DNA of 64,000 bases. Origin: Burkholderiales bacterium (GTDB lineage: Bacteria; Pseudomonadota; Gammaproteobacteria; Burkholderiales; Burkholderiaceae_F). The translations under genes were made by a program, and so were the position numbers. The stretch spans positions 1 to 64,000 of the forward strand of contig JADCGX010000137.1 of the NCBI GenBank assembly GCA_020248785.1. The letters are read 5' to 3'. Positions 47,214 to 56,276 of the stretch are shown in pieces. Each line of letters opens with the position of its first letter. Position 1 is the first letter of the stretch. The notes under the pieces are model-generated. The model was not told where the DNA came from and ran no database searches. It saw only the letters and a list, made by a program, of their open reading frames with translations.

Positions 47214-49303
47214 TGAGCACGACCAAGAACTTGCTGGTGGAACTGCAGGTCGAGGAGCTGCCGCCCAAGGCATTGAAGAAACTCGGCGAGGCGTTCGGCG
47301 CCGAGCTGGTCGCGGGCCTGCGCCCTGCCCGCTTGCTGACTGAGACGAGCGTCCTCACGACCTTTGCGACACCACGCCGGCTGGCGGCGCATGTCACGCA
47401 GGTGGCAGCGGCCACGCCGCCCGAAGCGCGGCGCGAAAAGCTGGTGCCCGCCAACGTGGGCATCGGCAAGGACGGCGGCAAGACGCCCGCCTTGCAGAAG
47501 AAGCTGGAGGCACTGGGGGCCGGTGCCACCGAGTTGGGCGCGCTGGAGCGCAGCTCCGACGGCAAACAAGAAATGCTGTACCTGGCGTTCATCGCGCCTG
47601 CGCGGCCGCTCGCTGGCGAACTGCAGGCTGCGCTGGACCGCGCGCTGAGCAAGCTGCCAATCCCGAAGGTGATGAGCTACCAGCTCGCCGACGGCTGGAG
47701 CAACGTGCACTTCGTGCGTCCCGCGCATGCGCTGGTCGCCCTGCATGGTGCAGAGGTCGTGCCCGTGAACGCGCTCGGGCTACAGGCGGGTCGCGAGACG
47801 GTGGGGCATCGCTTCGAAGCCAAGGCAAGCCCGCTGGCGATCCGCGATGCCGACAGCTACGCGCAGCAACTGGCCGACGAAGGCGCGGTCATCGCGAGCT
47901 TCGCCGAGCGCCGCGCCGAGATCACACGCCAGCTGCAGGCGGCGGCAGCGAGTGCGGGACTCAAGCCGATCGACGACGACGCGCTGCTCGACGAGGTCAC
48001 TGCGCTGGTCGAGCGCCCCAATGTGCTTTGCTGTCAGTTCGAGCCGGAGTACCTCGACGTTCCGCAGGAGTGCCTCATCCTCACGATGAAGGCCAACCAG
48101 AAGTACTTCCCGCTGCTCGATGCGGCCGGCAAGCTCACCAACAGGTTTTTGATCGTCAGCAACATCCGCCCGGCCGATCCGCGCGCGGTGATCGAGGGTA
48201 ACGAGCGCGTGGTAAGACCGCGGCTGGCCGATGCCAAGTTCTTCTTCGACCAGGATCGCAGGAGCACGCTTGAGTCGCGCGTCGACGGCCTGCGCAGCGT
48301 CGTTTACCACGCCAAGCTGGGCTCGCAGCTCGACCGGGTGGAGCGCCTGACCAGCATCGCGGTTGAGATCGCACGCGAGCTGCAAGCCGACGTCACCCAC
48401 GTCGAGCGCGCCGCGCGCCTGGCCAAGGCGGACCTGCGCACGCTCATGGTGGGCGAGTTCCCCGAGCTTCAGGGGGTCATGGGCACGTACTACGCGCGCC
48501 ACGATGGCGAGGCGGCCGATGTGGCCGCGGCGATCGAGGAGCACTATCGCCCGCGCTTCGCGGGTGATGCCCTGCCCACCAGCCGTGTGGGTATCTGCGT
48601 GGCGTTGGCGGATAAGCTCGAGACCCTGGCTGGCCTCTTCTCTGTGGGTGAGCGCCCGACGGGCGAAAAGGACCCGTACGCCTTGAGACGCCACGCTCTT
48701 GGCGTCATTCGAATACTGATCGACAGCGCGCTGCCCGTCTCACTGTTACGTTTAGTCGGCTCTGCCTGCGCCCGCTTCGAAAGCGATGTCCAAACGGACG
48801 TAGTCTTCTTCATCCACGACCGACTTCGCGTTCTGTTGAAGGATCGGGGGTGGACTGCGGAAGAGATCGAAGCGGTCCTCGCCAAGAATCACATTCGGCT
48901 CGACGTGCTGCCACGCCTGCTTGCGGCTGTGCGTGCGTTCGGCTCGCTGCCTGAGGCAGGAAGCTTGGCGGTTGCAAACAAGCGCATCGTCAACATCCTT
49001 AACAGATCGGGCGGATCGAACGTCGCACTTGATCCTTCGCAGCTGTCCGAGCAAGCAGAAAAAGCGCTTTACGTGGCACTGACTAACCTCCGTCCAACGG
49101 TGGATCGTCTCTTTCGCGCTGGCGACTACACGGAGGCGCTCAAGTCGCTCGCGCCGCTGAAGCTGCCGGTCGACGAGTTCTTCGACGATGTCATGGTCAA
49201 TGTTGATGACGAGAGGTTGCGTGCCAACCGCCTGGCGCTATTGGCCGATCTCCAGGTGCTGATGAACCGGGTGGCTGACCTGTCGCTGCTAGCGGCGGGC
49301 TAA
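47213..49303 (+). CDS. glyS: Glycyl-tRNA synthetase beta subunit
   Basis: 696 residues, normal length. LLVELQVEELPPKALKKLGE is the usual start. VPQECLILTMKANQKYFPLL and DAKFFFDQDRRSTLESRVDG are body motifs, and an HD-like and anticodon-binding region follows to the end. It provides tRNA binding for the alpha2beta2 synthetase. Codon use changes sharply at about 48690-49190: many AT-ending or rare codons (ATA, TTA, CGA, AGA, CTT) appear where the rest is nearly all GC-ending. The protein stays intact there, so this looks like a recombined segment rather than damage. Confidence 0.96.
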   Translation: MSTTKNLLVELQVEELPPKALKKLGEAFGAELVAGLRPARLLTETSVLTTFATPRRLAAHVTQVAAATPPEARREKLVPANVGIGKDGGKTPALQKKLEALGAGATELGALERSSDGKQEMLYLAFIAPARPLAGELQAALDRALSKLPIPKVMSYQLADGWSNVHFVRPAHALVALHGAEVVPVNALGLQAGRETVGHRFEAKASPLAIRDADSYAQQLADEGAVIASFAERRAEITRQLQAAAASAGLKPIDDDALLDEVTALVERPNVLCCQFEPEYLDVPQECLILTMKANQKYFPLLDAAGKLTNRFLIVSNIRPADPRAVIEGNERVVRPRLADAKFFFDQDRRSTLESRVDGLRSVVYHAKLGSQLDRVERLTSIAVEIARELQADVTHVERAARLAKADLRTLMVGEFPELQGVMGTYYARHDGEAADVAAAIEEHYRPRFAGDALPTSRVGICVALADKLETLAGLFSVGERPTGEKDPYALRRHALGVIRILIDSALPVSLLRLVGSACARFESDVQTDVVFFIHDRLRVLLKDRGWTAEEIEAVLAKNHIRLDVLPRLLAAVRAFGSLPEAGSLAVANKRIVNILNRSGGSNVALDPSQLSEQAEKALYVALTNLRPTVDRLFRAGDYTEALKSLAPLKLPVDEFFDDVMVNVDDERLRANRLALLADLQVLMNRVADLSLLAAG

Positions 49304-49330
49304 GGGCCGCGATCCGAGGACGGAGCGACC

Positions 49331-50101
49331 ATGCTGTTCCGGCTGCGCGCGATCCTGTTCGTGCTGGTGATGACCTTGATCGTCGTGCCATGGTGCGCGG
49401 TGGTGGTCGGGAGTGTCGTCACGCCGCAGCCGTTTCGCTACAAGCTGGCCGCCCTGTGGACGCGCTGGGCGATGTATCTGGCGCGGGCGCTGTGTGGCGT
49501 GACCTGGAAGGTCAAGGGCTGGGAGAACCTGCCCAAGGGCCCGGCGATCCTGCTGCCCAAGCACCAGTCCACCTGGGAGACGTTTTGGCTGCCCAGCTTC
49601 ATGCCGCAACGCCTGTCCTTCGTCTACAAGCGCGAGTTGCATCTCATCCCTTTCTTCGGCTGGGGCATGGCCGTGCTGGGCATGATCAACATCGACCGCA
49701 ACAAGGGTCAGGACGCGTTTCAGCAGGTCGTGAAAAGCGGCACCGAGCACCTGCGCGACGGCTGGTGGATCGTGATCTTCCCCGAGGGCACGCGCACCGC
49801 GCCGGGCTCGACCAAGCGCTACAAGACGGGCGGCGCACGGCTGGCGGTGGCCACTCGCACCCCGGTCGTTCCCATCGCGGTCAACTCCGGCGAGTGCTGG
49901 CCGCGCGGCGTGCTCATCCGGCGGTCGGGCGAGATCACCGTGAGCATCGGACCCGCCATCCCGGTGGAAGGCCGCAGTGTCGAAGAGGTGAATGCGGCCG
50001 TAGAATCGTGGATCGAAACGGAGATGCGGACCCTGGCGCCGCATCGCTACACCGCACCGTACGCACCACTGCGCGACAGCGTGGCGGCCAGCGCGGGTTG
50101 A
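49331..50101 (+). CDS. plsC: 1-acyl-sn-glycerol-3-phosphate acyltransferase
   Basis: 256 residues. An N-terminal membrane helix (LRAILFVLVMTLIVVPWCAV) anchors the enzyme. The acyltransferase box is HQSTWE with His78 and Glu83 (HX4E instead of HX4D), followed by VYKRELHLIPFFGW and FPEGTRTAPGSTKRYK. HQSTWE is usual in betaproteobacterial PlsC/NlaA, so the Glu is a lineage trait. It adds the second acyl chain to lysophosphatidic acid in the inner membrane. CGGAG before the ATG supports the start. It follows glyS by 27 bases; gmhB, often between them in this group, is absent. Confidence 0.93.
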   Translation: MLFRLRAILFVLVMTLIVVPWCAVVVGSVVTPQPFRYKLAALWTRWAMYLARALCGVTWKVKGWENLPKGPAILLPKHQSTWETFWLPSFMPQRLSFVYKRELHLIPFFGWGMAVLGMINIDRNKGQDAFQQVVKSGTEHLRDGWWIVIFPEGTRTAPGSTKRYKTGGARLAVATRTPVVPIAVNSGECWPRGVLIRRSGEITVSIGPAIPVEGRSVEEVNAAVESWIETEMRTLAPHRYTAPYAPLRDSVAASAG

Positions 50102-50102
50102 G

Positions 50103-50978
50103 GTGTCAAAGTCTCTGCCAGTACAGCTTGCAAGGCATGGCTTGAAGCGATCCGCCGCGAACCTGGACGCAAAACAGCTCGACCTGGCCCTCTTCACTGA
50201 AGAAGCGCGCCCGGCCGCCCCGCCCCCCGCAAAGACTGACCCCAACGTCAACGCCGGCGAACAGCGCCGTCCCGTGCTGCTCGCCGGCGAGGTGCACCAC
50301 TACCGCCTGCGCCGCGCCAAGCGCCGCACGATCGGTTTTTCGATCGACGAAGCCGGCCTCACCGTCAGCGCACCGCGCTGGGTGCGCCTGGCAGAGATCG
50401 AGGCGGCCATCGTGGAAAAGGAGCGCTGGATCCGCACCAAGCTCAACGAGTGGCGCGACTGGCGCAGCAAGCGCAACCTGCCGCGCGTGCACTACGCCGA
50501 CGGCGGCACGCTCCCTTATCTTGGCCAGCCGGTCACGCTGCGCCTGCATGCGGAGCAAAAGATCACCGGGCTCGTGGACGAGGGCAGTGCCCGCCTGCTG
50601 TGCCTGGCCCTGCCGCCCGAGTCCACCGAGGCGCAGATCAAGGACGCGGTGCAGGCCTGGCTGCAGACCCAGGCGCGTCGCGTGCTGGACGAGCGGCTAC
50701 GCCTGCTCGCCGAGCGCAGCGGTCTGAGCTACAAGAGCTGGACCTTGTCATCGGCGCGTGGCCAGTGGGGTTCGTGCACGCACGACGGCCGCATCCGGCT
50801 CAATTGGCGGCTCATCCACTTCGCGCTGCCGGTGATCGACTACGTCGTCGCCCACGAACTGGCACACGTGCGCGAGATGAACCACGGTCCGCGCTTTTGG
50901 ACCGCTGTCGGCCAACTGCTGCCCGGCTTCGAAGCCGCGCGCGACGAGATCAAGGGTGTGGATCTGGCGAGCTTGTAG
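50103..50978 (+). CDS. YgjP/SprT-like zinc metallopeptidase (M48/DUF45)
   Basis: 291 residues. YRLRRAKRRTIGFSIDEAGL and WVRLAEIEAAIVEKERWI are typical DUF45 blocks, and SSARGQWGSCTHDGRIRLNW precedes the zinc motif HELAH (first His about 251), with a third ligand expected in MNHGPRFW. The protein is cytosolic, and its peptidase role is inferred. The start is GTG, overlapping the end of plsC by nearly zero bases (one base after the stop), which implies coupling. The first 60 residues are poorly conserved, so a later start is possible. Confidence 0.85.
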   Translation: MSKSLPVQLARHGLKRSAANLDAKQLDLALFTEEARPAAPPPAKTDPNVNAGEQRRPVLLAGEVHHYRLRRAKRRTIGFSIDEAGLTVSAPRWVRLAEIEAAIVEKERWIRTKLNEWRDWRSKRNLPRVHYADGGTLPYLGQPVTLRLHAEQKITGLVDEGSARLLCLALPPESTEAQIKDAVQAWLQTQARRVLDERLRLLAERSGLSYKSWTLSSARGQWGSCTHDGRIRLNWRLIHFALPVIDYVVAHELAHVREMNHGPRFWTAVGQLLPGFEAARDEIKGVDLASL

Positions 50979-51344
50979 CGGTCTCAGGATCACAAGCGCC
51001 GCAGTCCCTCTTTACCCTTGGTCCTCGCATCCACCGGACGCTCCCGCAAAACCTTGCGGAGCCGGCACGCGCGTGCGCTTTGAAGCGTCGCGCGCAGGGC
51101 TGCGACGCGGCAGGCGCGCCCACTCATCGGGCACGGCCGGCCAGTGCAGAAGGACTCGCAAGGCTCAAAGGTCGACCCACCGCAGAGACTGTCGCAGCCG
51201 AACGCCGGAAAGATTCCAGCCTTGTTCCATCGCCCGCCGCCAGCATCCCGGAGTCGCGGTGCGCCGCACTGAACCTGCGCGCAGGGAACGCGGCAACACC
51301 GCATTTAAAATGCGCGCCCACAACATGCCAAGAGCGTCCCTCCT
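50979..51344. other. Intergenic region between the zinc peptidase and gloA
   Basis: 366 bases without a recognised gene; frames across it have no family similarity. The AT-richer stretch just before gloA (CATTTAAAATG, about 51302-51312) is a likely promoter -10 area. No terminator with a T run was seen after the peptidase gene. Confidence 0.45.
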
Positions 51345-51743
51345 ATGCGCATCCTCCACACCATGCTTCGCGTCGGCGATCTACAACGGTCGATCGACTT
51401 CTACACGCAGGTCATGGGCATGCAGTTACTGCGCACCACGGATCGGCCTGAGCAGAAGTACTCCCTGGCGTTCATCGGCTACGGCGACGAGTCGAAGGGC
51501 GCAGTGCTGGAGCTCACCTACAACTACGGGGTCGAGAAGTACGACCTCGGCACGGCGTTTGGTCACATCGCCATCGCCGTCGACGATGCCTACGCGGCCT
51601 GCGAGCGCATCAAGGCCGCGGGCGGCACGGTGACGCGCGCGGCCGGGCCGGTGCAGGGTGGCAGCACCGTCATCGCCTTCGTGCAGGACCCGGATGGCTA
51701 CAAGATCGAGCTGATCCAGACCAAAGCGCCGCAGGCGCGCTGA
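51345..51743 (+). CDS. gloA: Lactoylglutathione lyase (glyoxalase I)
   Basis: 132 residues. [20 protein letters not shown] begins the vicinal-oxygen-chelate fold; ligands are expected at His5, Glu56 ([10 protein letters not shown]), His74 ([10 protein letters not shown]) and Glu122 (GYKIELIQ). It converts the methylglyoxal-glutathione hemithioacetal to S-D-lactoylglutathione, using Ni2+ or Zn2+. Size and motifs match the short Ni-type bacterial enzyme. It precedes the prolyl oligopeptidase by eight bases, so they may share a transcript. Confidence 0.95.
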   Translation: MRILHTMLRVGDLQRSIDFYTQVMGMQLLRTTDRPEQKYSLAFIGYGDESKGAVLELTYNYGVEKYDLGTAFGHIAIAVDDAYAACERIKAAGGTVTRAAGPVQGGSTVIAFVQDPDGYKIELIQTKAPQAR

Positions 51744-51751
51744 GAGTAACC

Positions 51752-53929
51752 ATGGACCGTCGCGGTTTTCATCGCAGTGTTCTTTCCACCGCCGGCTTGC
51801 TGGCTTGCTCGCAGGCGCGGGCGCTGAGGCTGGCGCCTCCGCCGCTGTTCCCGCCAGGCACAGCGCAGGACACCTACTTCGGCACGGTCGTGCCCGATCC
51901 GTACCGCGCGCTCGAGGACGTCAAGAACCCGCAGGTCGCGGCCTGGATGAAGGCGCAGAGCGACTATGCGCGCGCGCGGCTGGACGCCCTGCCCGGCCGC
52001 GATGCCCTGCTGGCACGGATCAGCATGTATGACGATGCCGTGGCCGCGCGGGTCGTCCAGCCGCAGCGGCGGCCCGGCGACCTGTACTTCTACGAGCGGC
52101 GCGGCGCGAAAGACAACCAGTTCAAGCTGTACGTGCGCCGCGGCGTCCAGGGCAAGGAGCGGCTGCTGGTCGATCCCGAGACGCCGCAGAAGCAAACTGG
52201 CACGCCGCACGCCATTAACTACTACACGCCGTCGTTCAGCGGGCGCTATGTCGCCTATGGCCTGTCGGCCGGCGGCTCCGAGGATGCGGAGCTGTACGTC
52301 ATCGAGACCGCCACCGGCAAGCGCGTGGCCGGCCCAATCTCGCGCGCGCAGTTCGGCGGTATCGCCTGGCTGCCCGACGACTCGGGATTCTTCTTCGCTC
52401 GGCTTCAAGAGATGAGGCCGGGCATGGCGCCGGTCGAGAAGTTTCAGAACACCCGCACGGTGCTCGTGCGCATCGGCACTGACGTCGAGCAGGCACCCGT
52501 GGTCTTCACGGCCGCGCAGGGGGTGGGCCTGAACGCCGCGCAGGACTCCCCCTTTACCTTTCCGGTCTATGGCACCACATGGGCGGCCACACGCATCTAT
52601 CACGGCACCGACAATGAGGCGTCGCTGTACATCGCCCCACTGGCCGACGTGCTGGCAGGCAAAGCGCAGTGGCGGCGCGTGTTCGACCAGAGCGAGGCCG
52701 TGGTGGACATGGCGTTCGTCGACGAACGCTTGTTCGCGCTGACCCACAAGAACGCCGCGCGCTACAAGCTGGTCGAGACCTCGCTCACGCAGCCCGACTT
52801 TGCGCGCGCCAGGGACGTCATCCCGCAGTCCCGTGGCGTGCTGACCGCCGTGACGCGTGCCAGCGATGGGCTGTATGTCACGCGGCGCGATGGCGCCGTG
52901 ACGCAGTTGCTGCGCGTCCAACTGTCACCGACGCCCGCGGTCGAGACGATCAAGCTGCCGCTCGAGGGCAGCGCGGCGCTGAGCGGCACCGACCATCGCC
53001 TGCCCGGCGCGTTGGTGACGCTGCAATCCTGGACGCGCGGTGCGCAGATCTACCTCGCGCAAGGCCAGCGGGTCACCAACACCAAGCTCCAGCCCCTGGG
53101 CAAGTACGACGCGCTCGCGGACTATGTCAGCACCGAGGTGCTGGTGCGCAGTCATGATGGCGCGCAGGTGCCGCTGTCGATCCTGCACAAGAAGGGGCTG
53201 AAGCTCGACGGCAGCAATCCGACCCTGCTCTGGGGCTACGCCAGCTACGGCATCACCGAGGAACCGTGGTTCTCCGCCTGGCGTCTGGCCTGGCTGGAGC
53301 GCGGCGGCGTGTTTGCGGTGGCCAACCCGCGCGGCTCGGGCGCGTTCGGGCAAGACTGGTACAGGGCGGGCTTTCAGGCGACCAAGCCCAACACCTGGAA
53401 GGACTTCATTGCCGCTGCCGAGTATCTGGTGGCACAGAAGTACACCGCAGCAGCGCGACTTGGGATCTGGGGCGGCAGCGCCGGCGGCATCCTGGTGGGC
53501 CGGGCGATGACCGAGCGGCCCGACCTCTTCGCTGCCGTGGTCCCGGCGGTCGGCGTGCTCGACACGGTGCGGGCAGAGCTCACGCCCAACGGTGTGCCCA
53601 ACATCCCGGAGTTCGGCACCCACAAGACCGAGGCAGGCTTCCGCGCGCTGCTGGCGATGAGCACCTATGGCGCCGTCAAGGACGGGGTGCGTTACCCCGC
53701 CGTGCTGCTCACCCATGGTGTGAATGACCCGCGCGTGGAGGTGTGGCAGAGCACCAAGACCGCGGCGCGGCTGCAGGCGGCTGTCGCCAGCGTGCCGGAC
53801 GCACGCCCCGTGCTGCTGCGACTGGACTACAGCGCCGGGCACGGCGTGGGCGACACCAAGGCGCAGCGGCAGGCCGAACGCGCGGACGTGCTGGCATTCC
53901 TGCTGTGGCAATTTGGGGTGAGCAAATGA
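51752..53929 (+). CDS. Prolyl oligopeptidase family serine peptidase (S9)
   Basis: 725 residues. A short N-terminal hydrophobic stretch (FHRSVLSTAGLLACSQARA) looks like a signal peptide, possibly a lipoprotein or Tat-like start (MDRRGF has RR). A seven-bladed propeller domain fills the middle. The peptidase domain has Ser576 in GGSAGG, Asp659 in VNDPRV and His697 in SAGHGVG. Its likely role is cleavage after proline in peptides, probably in the periplasm. Its stop overlaps the next start by four bases (ATGA). Confidence 0.9.
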   Translation: MDRRGFHRSVLSTAGLLACSQARALRLAPPPLFPPGTAQDTYFGTVVPDPYRALEDVKNPQVAAWMKAQSDYARARLDALPGRDALLARISMYDDAVAARVVQPQRRPGDLYFYERRGAKDNQFKLYVRRGVQGKERLLVDPETPQKQTGTPHAINYYTPSFSGRYVAYGLSAGGSEDAELYVIETATGKRVAGPISRAQFGGIAWLPDDSGFFFARLQEMRPGMAPVEKFQNTRTVLVRIGTDVEQAPVVFTAAQGVGLNAAQDSPFTFPVYGTTWAATRIYHGTDNEASLYIAPLADVLAGKAQWRRVFDQSEAVVDMAFVDERLFALTHKNAARYKLVETSLTQPDFARARDVIPQSRGVLTAVTRASDGLYVTRRDGAVTQLLRVQLSPTPAVETIKLPLEGSAALSGTDHRLPGALVTLQSWTRGAQIYLAQGQRVTNTKLQPLGKYDALADYVSTEVLVRSHDGAQVPLSILHKKGLKLDGSNPTLLWGYASYGITEEPWFSAWRLAWLERGGVFAVANPRGSGAFGQDWYRAGFQATKPNTWKDFIAAAEYLVAQKYTAAARLGIWGGSAGGILVGRAMTERPDLFAAVVPAVGVLDTVRAELTPNGVPNIPEFGTHKTEAGFRALLAMSTYGAVKDGVRYPAVLLTHGVNDPRVEVWQSTKTAARLQAAVASVPDARPVLLRLDYSAGHGVGDTKAQRQAERADVLAFLLWQFGVSK

Positions 53930-54342
53930 CGGCGCGCGGCTTTTCCCTGCGTGGCACGCTAGCCGCATTGGTGCTGCTCCCCAGCGTCGCGCTTGCCCAG
54001 GTACCCGTGCCCGGGCAGTACGCGCGAATCGACGGCAACGTGACGCACCGCCTCGATCTGCGCGCTGACGGCACCGCCAGCGCCATCAGCACGACGGCCG
54101 ATGGCATGACGCTGGCAAACACCCGCTTCGAGTGGCGGGTGGAAGAAAACCGGCTGGTGCAGAGCCGGGTCTTGCTGCGCGACGGCGCGGGGGAGTACCG
54201 CGCCACCCGCGGCGACACCGTGCTCGAACTGCGCAACGTCACCGTAGACGGCTTCGAGACGCGCGCGCGCGAGGATCTGCCCTGGTTCAGATGGCAGCGC
54301 CAGACACCGGATCAGCCGCAACGGCAGGACGCGAAAAAGTAG
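53926..54342 (+). CDS. Small exported protein of unknown function
   Basis: 138 residues. The signal peptide GTLAALVLLPSVALA ends near residue 24. The mature part (YARIDGNVTHRLDLRADGTA, and RFEWRVEENRLVQSR) suggests a small beta-rich domain. No family was recognised. The ATG overlaps the prolyl oligopeptidase stop by four bases, so it is translationally coupled and may act with it. Its 3' end runs 56 bases into the convergent rsmA gene. Confidence 0.65.
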   Translation: MTARGFSLRGTLAALVLLPSVALAQVPVPGQYARIDGNVTHRLDLRADGTASAISTTADGMTLANTRFEWRVEENRLVQSRVLLRDGAGEYRATRGDTVLELRNVTVDGFETRAREDLPWFRWQRQTPDQPQRQDAKK

Positions 54343-55135
54343 CCAGTCGCCCGACCTGCCGCGCAAGCGCGACGAAGGCCGCGACCGGCAGTTGCTCGGC
54401 GCGCGCCCCGGCATCAACGCCGGCCGCTTCGATCGCCCGCTCATCCAGCAAGGCCGCAAGCGCGTTGCGCAGGGTCTTGCGGCGCTGGGTGAAGGCCGCC
54501 GTGACGACCCGTGCGAACTGCGTGCCGTCCACGGCCTCCAGTGCCTCTGCCGGCCGTGGGCGCAGCCGCACGATGGCCGACTGCACTTGCGGCGCGGGTG
54601 AGAACGCGCCTGCGGGCACGATGAACAGCCGCGTGACCTCATAGCGTTGCTGCAGCATCACCGACAGCCGTCCGTAGTCCTTGCCTCCGGGCTGCGCGGC
54701 CATGCGATCGACCACCTCCTTTTGCAGCATGAAGTGCTGCGACTCAATGTGTCCGGCGATCGGCAGCAGGGCGAACAGCAACGGCGTGGAGATGTGATAC
54801 GGCAGGTTGCCGACGATCTTCAGCGGCCGCGCGTCGCTCGCGGCGAAGGCGGCCCAGTCGAACGCGAGCGCGTCGCCCTCGACCAGCGTGAGCTGTGACG
54901 GCGTGTAGCGCGCGCGCAGCCGCCCGGCCAGATCCCGATCGATCTCGACGCAGGTCAGGTGCCCGGCCGCCGCGACCAGCGGGTCCGTCAGCGCGCCGAG
55001 TCCGGGTCCGATCTCGACGACACGATCGCCGGGCTGTGCGGCGACCGCCGCCACGATGCGCACGATGTAGTGCGCGTCATGCAGGAAGTTCTGGGAGAAG
55101 CGCTTGCGGGCGCGGTGGCCGTGCATCGTCGGCAT
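54287..55135 (-). CDS. rsmA: 16S rRNA dimethyladenosine methyltransferase
   Basis: 282 residues. KRFSQNFLHD is the usual start, EIGPGLGALTDPL is the SAM-binding motif, and IVGNLPYHISTPLL is the catalytic NLPY motif. It dimethylates A1518 and A1519 in 16S rRNA during ribosome assembly. The C-terminal tail overlaps the convergent small exported protein by 56 bases. It lies 55 bases after pdxA on the same strand, as in the common surA-pdxA-rsmA order. Confidence 0.95.
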   Translation of the reverse strand: MPTMHGHRARKRFSQNFLHDAHYIVRIVAAVAAQPGDRVVEIGPGLGALTDPLVAAAGHLTCVEIDRDLAGRLRARYTPSQLTLVEGDALAFDWAAFAASDARPLKIVGNLPYHISTPLLFALLPIAGHIESQHFMLQKEVVDRMAAQPGGKDYGRLSVMLQQRYEVTRLFIVPAGAFSPAPQVQSAIVRLRPRPAEALEAVDGTQFARVVTAAFTQRRKTLRNALAALLDERAIEAAGVDAGARAEQLPVAAFVALARQVGRLATFSRPAVAADPVSGAAI

Positions 55136-55190
55136 CGAGGATCGAGAAGTTGGATCGGCGCACCTTGGACTGCGCCGTCGATCCGGAATC

Positions 55191-56120
55191 CTAAGCGGTG
55201 AGTTCCTCGGCCAGGCGCAGCGCAGCGATCATGCTGCCGGCGTCCGCGCGGCCGGTGCCAGCAAGATCCAAGGCGGTGCCATGGTCGACCGAGGTGCGTA
55301 CGAACGGCAGGCCGAGCGTGACGTTGACACCATGACCGAAGCTCGCATGCTTGAGCACGGGCAGCCCCTGGTCGTGATACATGGCCAGCACCGCATCGAA
55401 GCGCGCCAATTGCGCCGGCACGAAGAGCGTGTCGGCCGGTAATGGCCCCAGTGCATTGATGCCGCGCGCGCGCGCCGCCGCCACCGCGGGCGCGATGACC
55501 TCGATCTCCTCGCGCCCAAGGTCGCCGCTTTCGCCTGCGTGGGGGTTGAGGCCGGCCACCCCGATGCGTGGCGCCGGCAGCGCGAACTTGCTGCGCAAAC
55601 CATGGTGCAGAACATCGAGCGTGGCAGCCAGTGACGCCGGTGTGATGGCGGTGGGCACCGCGGCCAGCGGCAGATGCGTGGTGGCCAGCGCCACGCGCAG
55701 CCCGCCCCCAACCAGCAACATCACCACGTGCGCCGCGCCGCTGCGCTCGGCCAGATACTCGGTATGGCCGGAAAACGGCGTTACGGTCGCCCGGCCGGCG
55801 TTGATCACGCTCTTTTGCAGCGGCGCGGTCACCATGGCGCGGTACTGGCCCGTGCCACACCCCTCAATGGCGCGATCGAGCGTCTGGATCACATAGGCCG
55901 CGTTGCGTGCGTCGAGCCGACCCGGCAAACAGGGCGCGGCGAGCGGCACGTGTGCGAGCTGCACGCGCGGCAACGGCCAACCGACGCCAATGGCAACTGC
56001 GGTGGTTTCGAGCAGGGCGGCGTCACCGATGAGCACCACGGGCGTGTCGCACTGCGCCGCGGCACGCAGCGCAATCTCCGGGCCGATGCCCGCAGGTTCA
56101 CCGGTGGTCAGGGCGATCAT
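55191..56120 (-). CDS. pdxA: 4-hydroxythreonine-4-phosphate dehydrogenase
   Basis: 309 residues. It oxidises 4-phosphohydroxy-L-threonine in pyridoxal phosphate synthesis. Conserved blocks are [49 protein letters not shown] and [14 protein letters not shown], which include the three metal-binding His residues. Length is slightly short of E. coli PdxA (329) but all motifs are present. The ribosome-binding site is weak. It lies between surA and rsmA. Confidence 0.95.
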   Translation of the reverse strand: MIALTTGEPAGIGPEIALRAAAQCDTPVVLIGDAALLETTAVAIGVGWPLPRVQLAHVPLAAPCLPGRLDARNAAYVIQTLDRAIEGCGTGQYRAMVTAPLQKSVINAGRATVTPFSGHTEYLAERSGAAHVVMLLVGGGLRVALATTHLPLAAVPTAITPASLAATLDVLHHGLRSKFALPAPRIGVAGLNPHAGESGDLGREEIEVIAPAVAAARARGINALGPLPADTLFVPAQLARFDAVLAMYHDQGLPVLKHASFGHGVNVTLGLPFVRTSVDHGTALDLAGTGRADAGSMIAALRLAEELTA

Positions 56121-56130
56121 GTTTGGAGAT

Positions 56131-56162
56131 CGGCTATCGGTGATCCGCTACCGGTGATCGGT
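56131..56162. repeat. Degenerate 14-base tandem repeat upstream of pdxA
   Basis: Two adjacent copies, CGGCTATCGGTGAT and CCGCTACCGGTGAT, match at 12 of 14 positions and are followed by CGGTCG. GGTGATCGGT is shared, in reverse, with the repeat after the SlyB-like gene. It lies between surA and pdxA. Confidence 0.5.
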
Positions 56163-56276
56163 CGTCAGCCAGGCAAGGCAGGACAAGCTCAATGTTGCGA
56201 GCCTGGACGTGACCTTGCGACGCATCCGGAAGTCATCGATGACCGAGCATAGATCGATGAACGCCGAACCCCGGCT

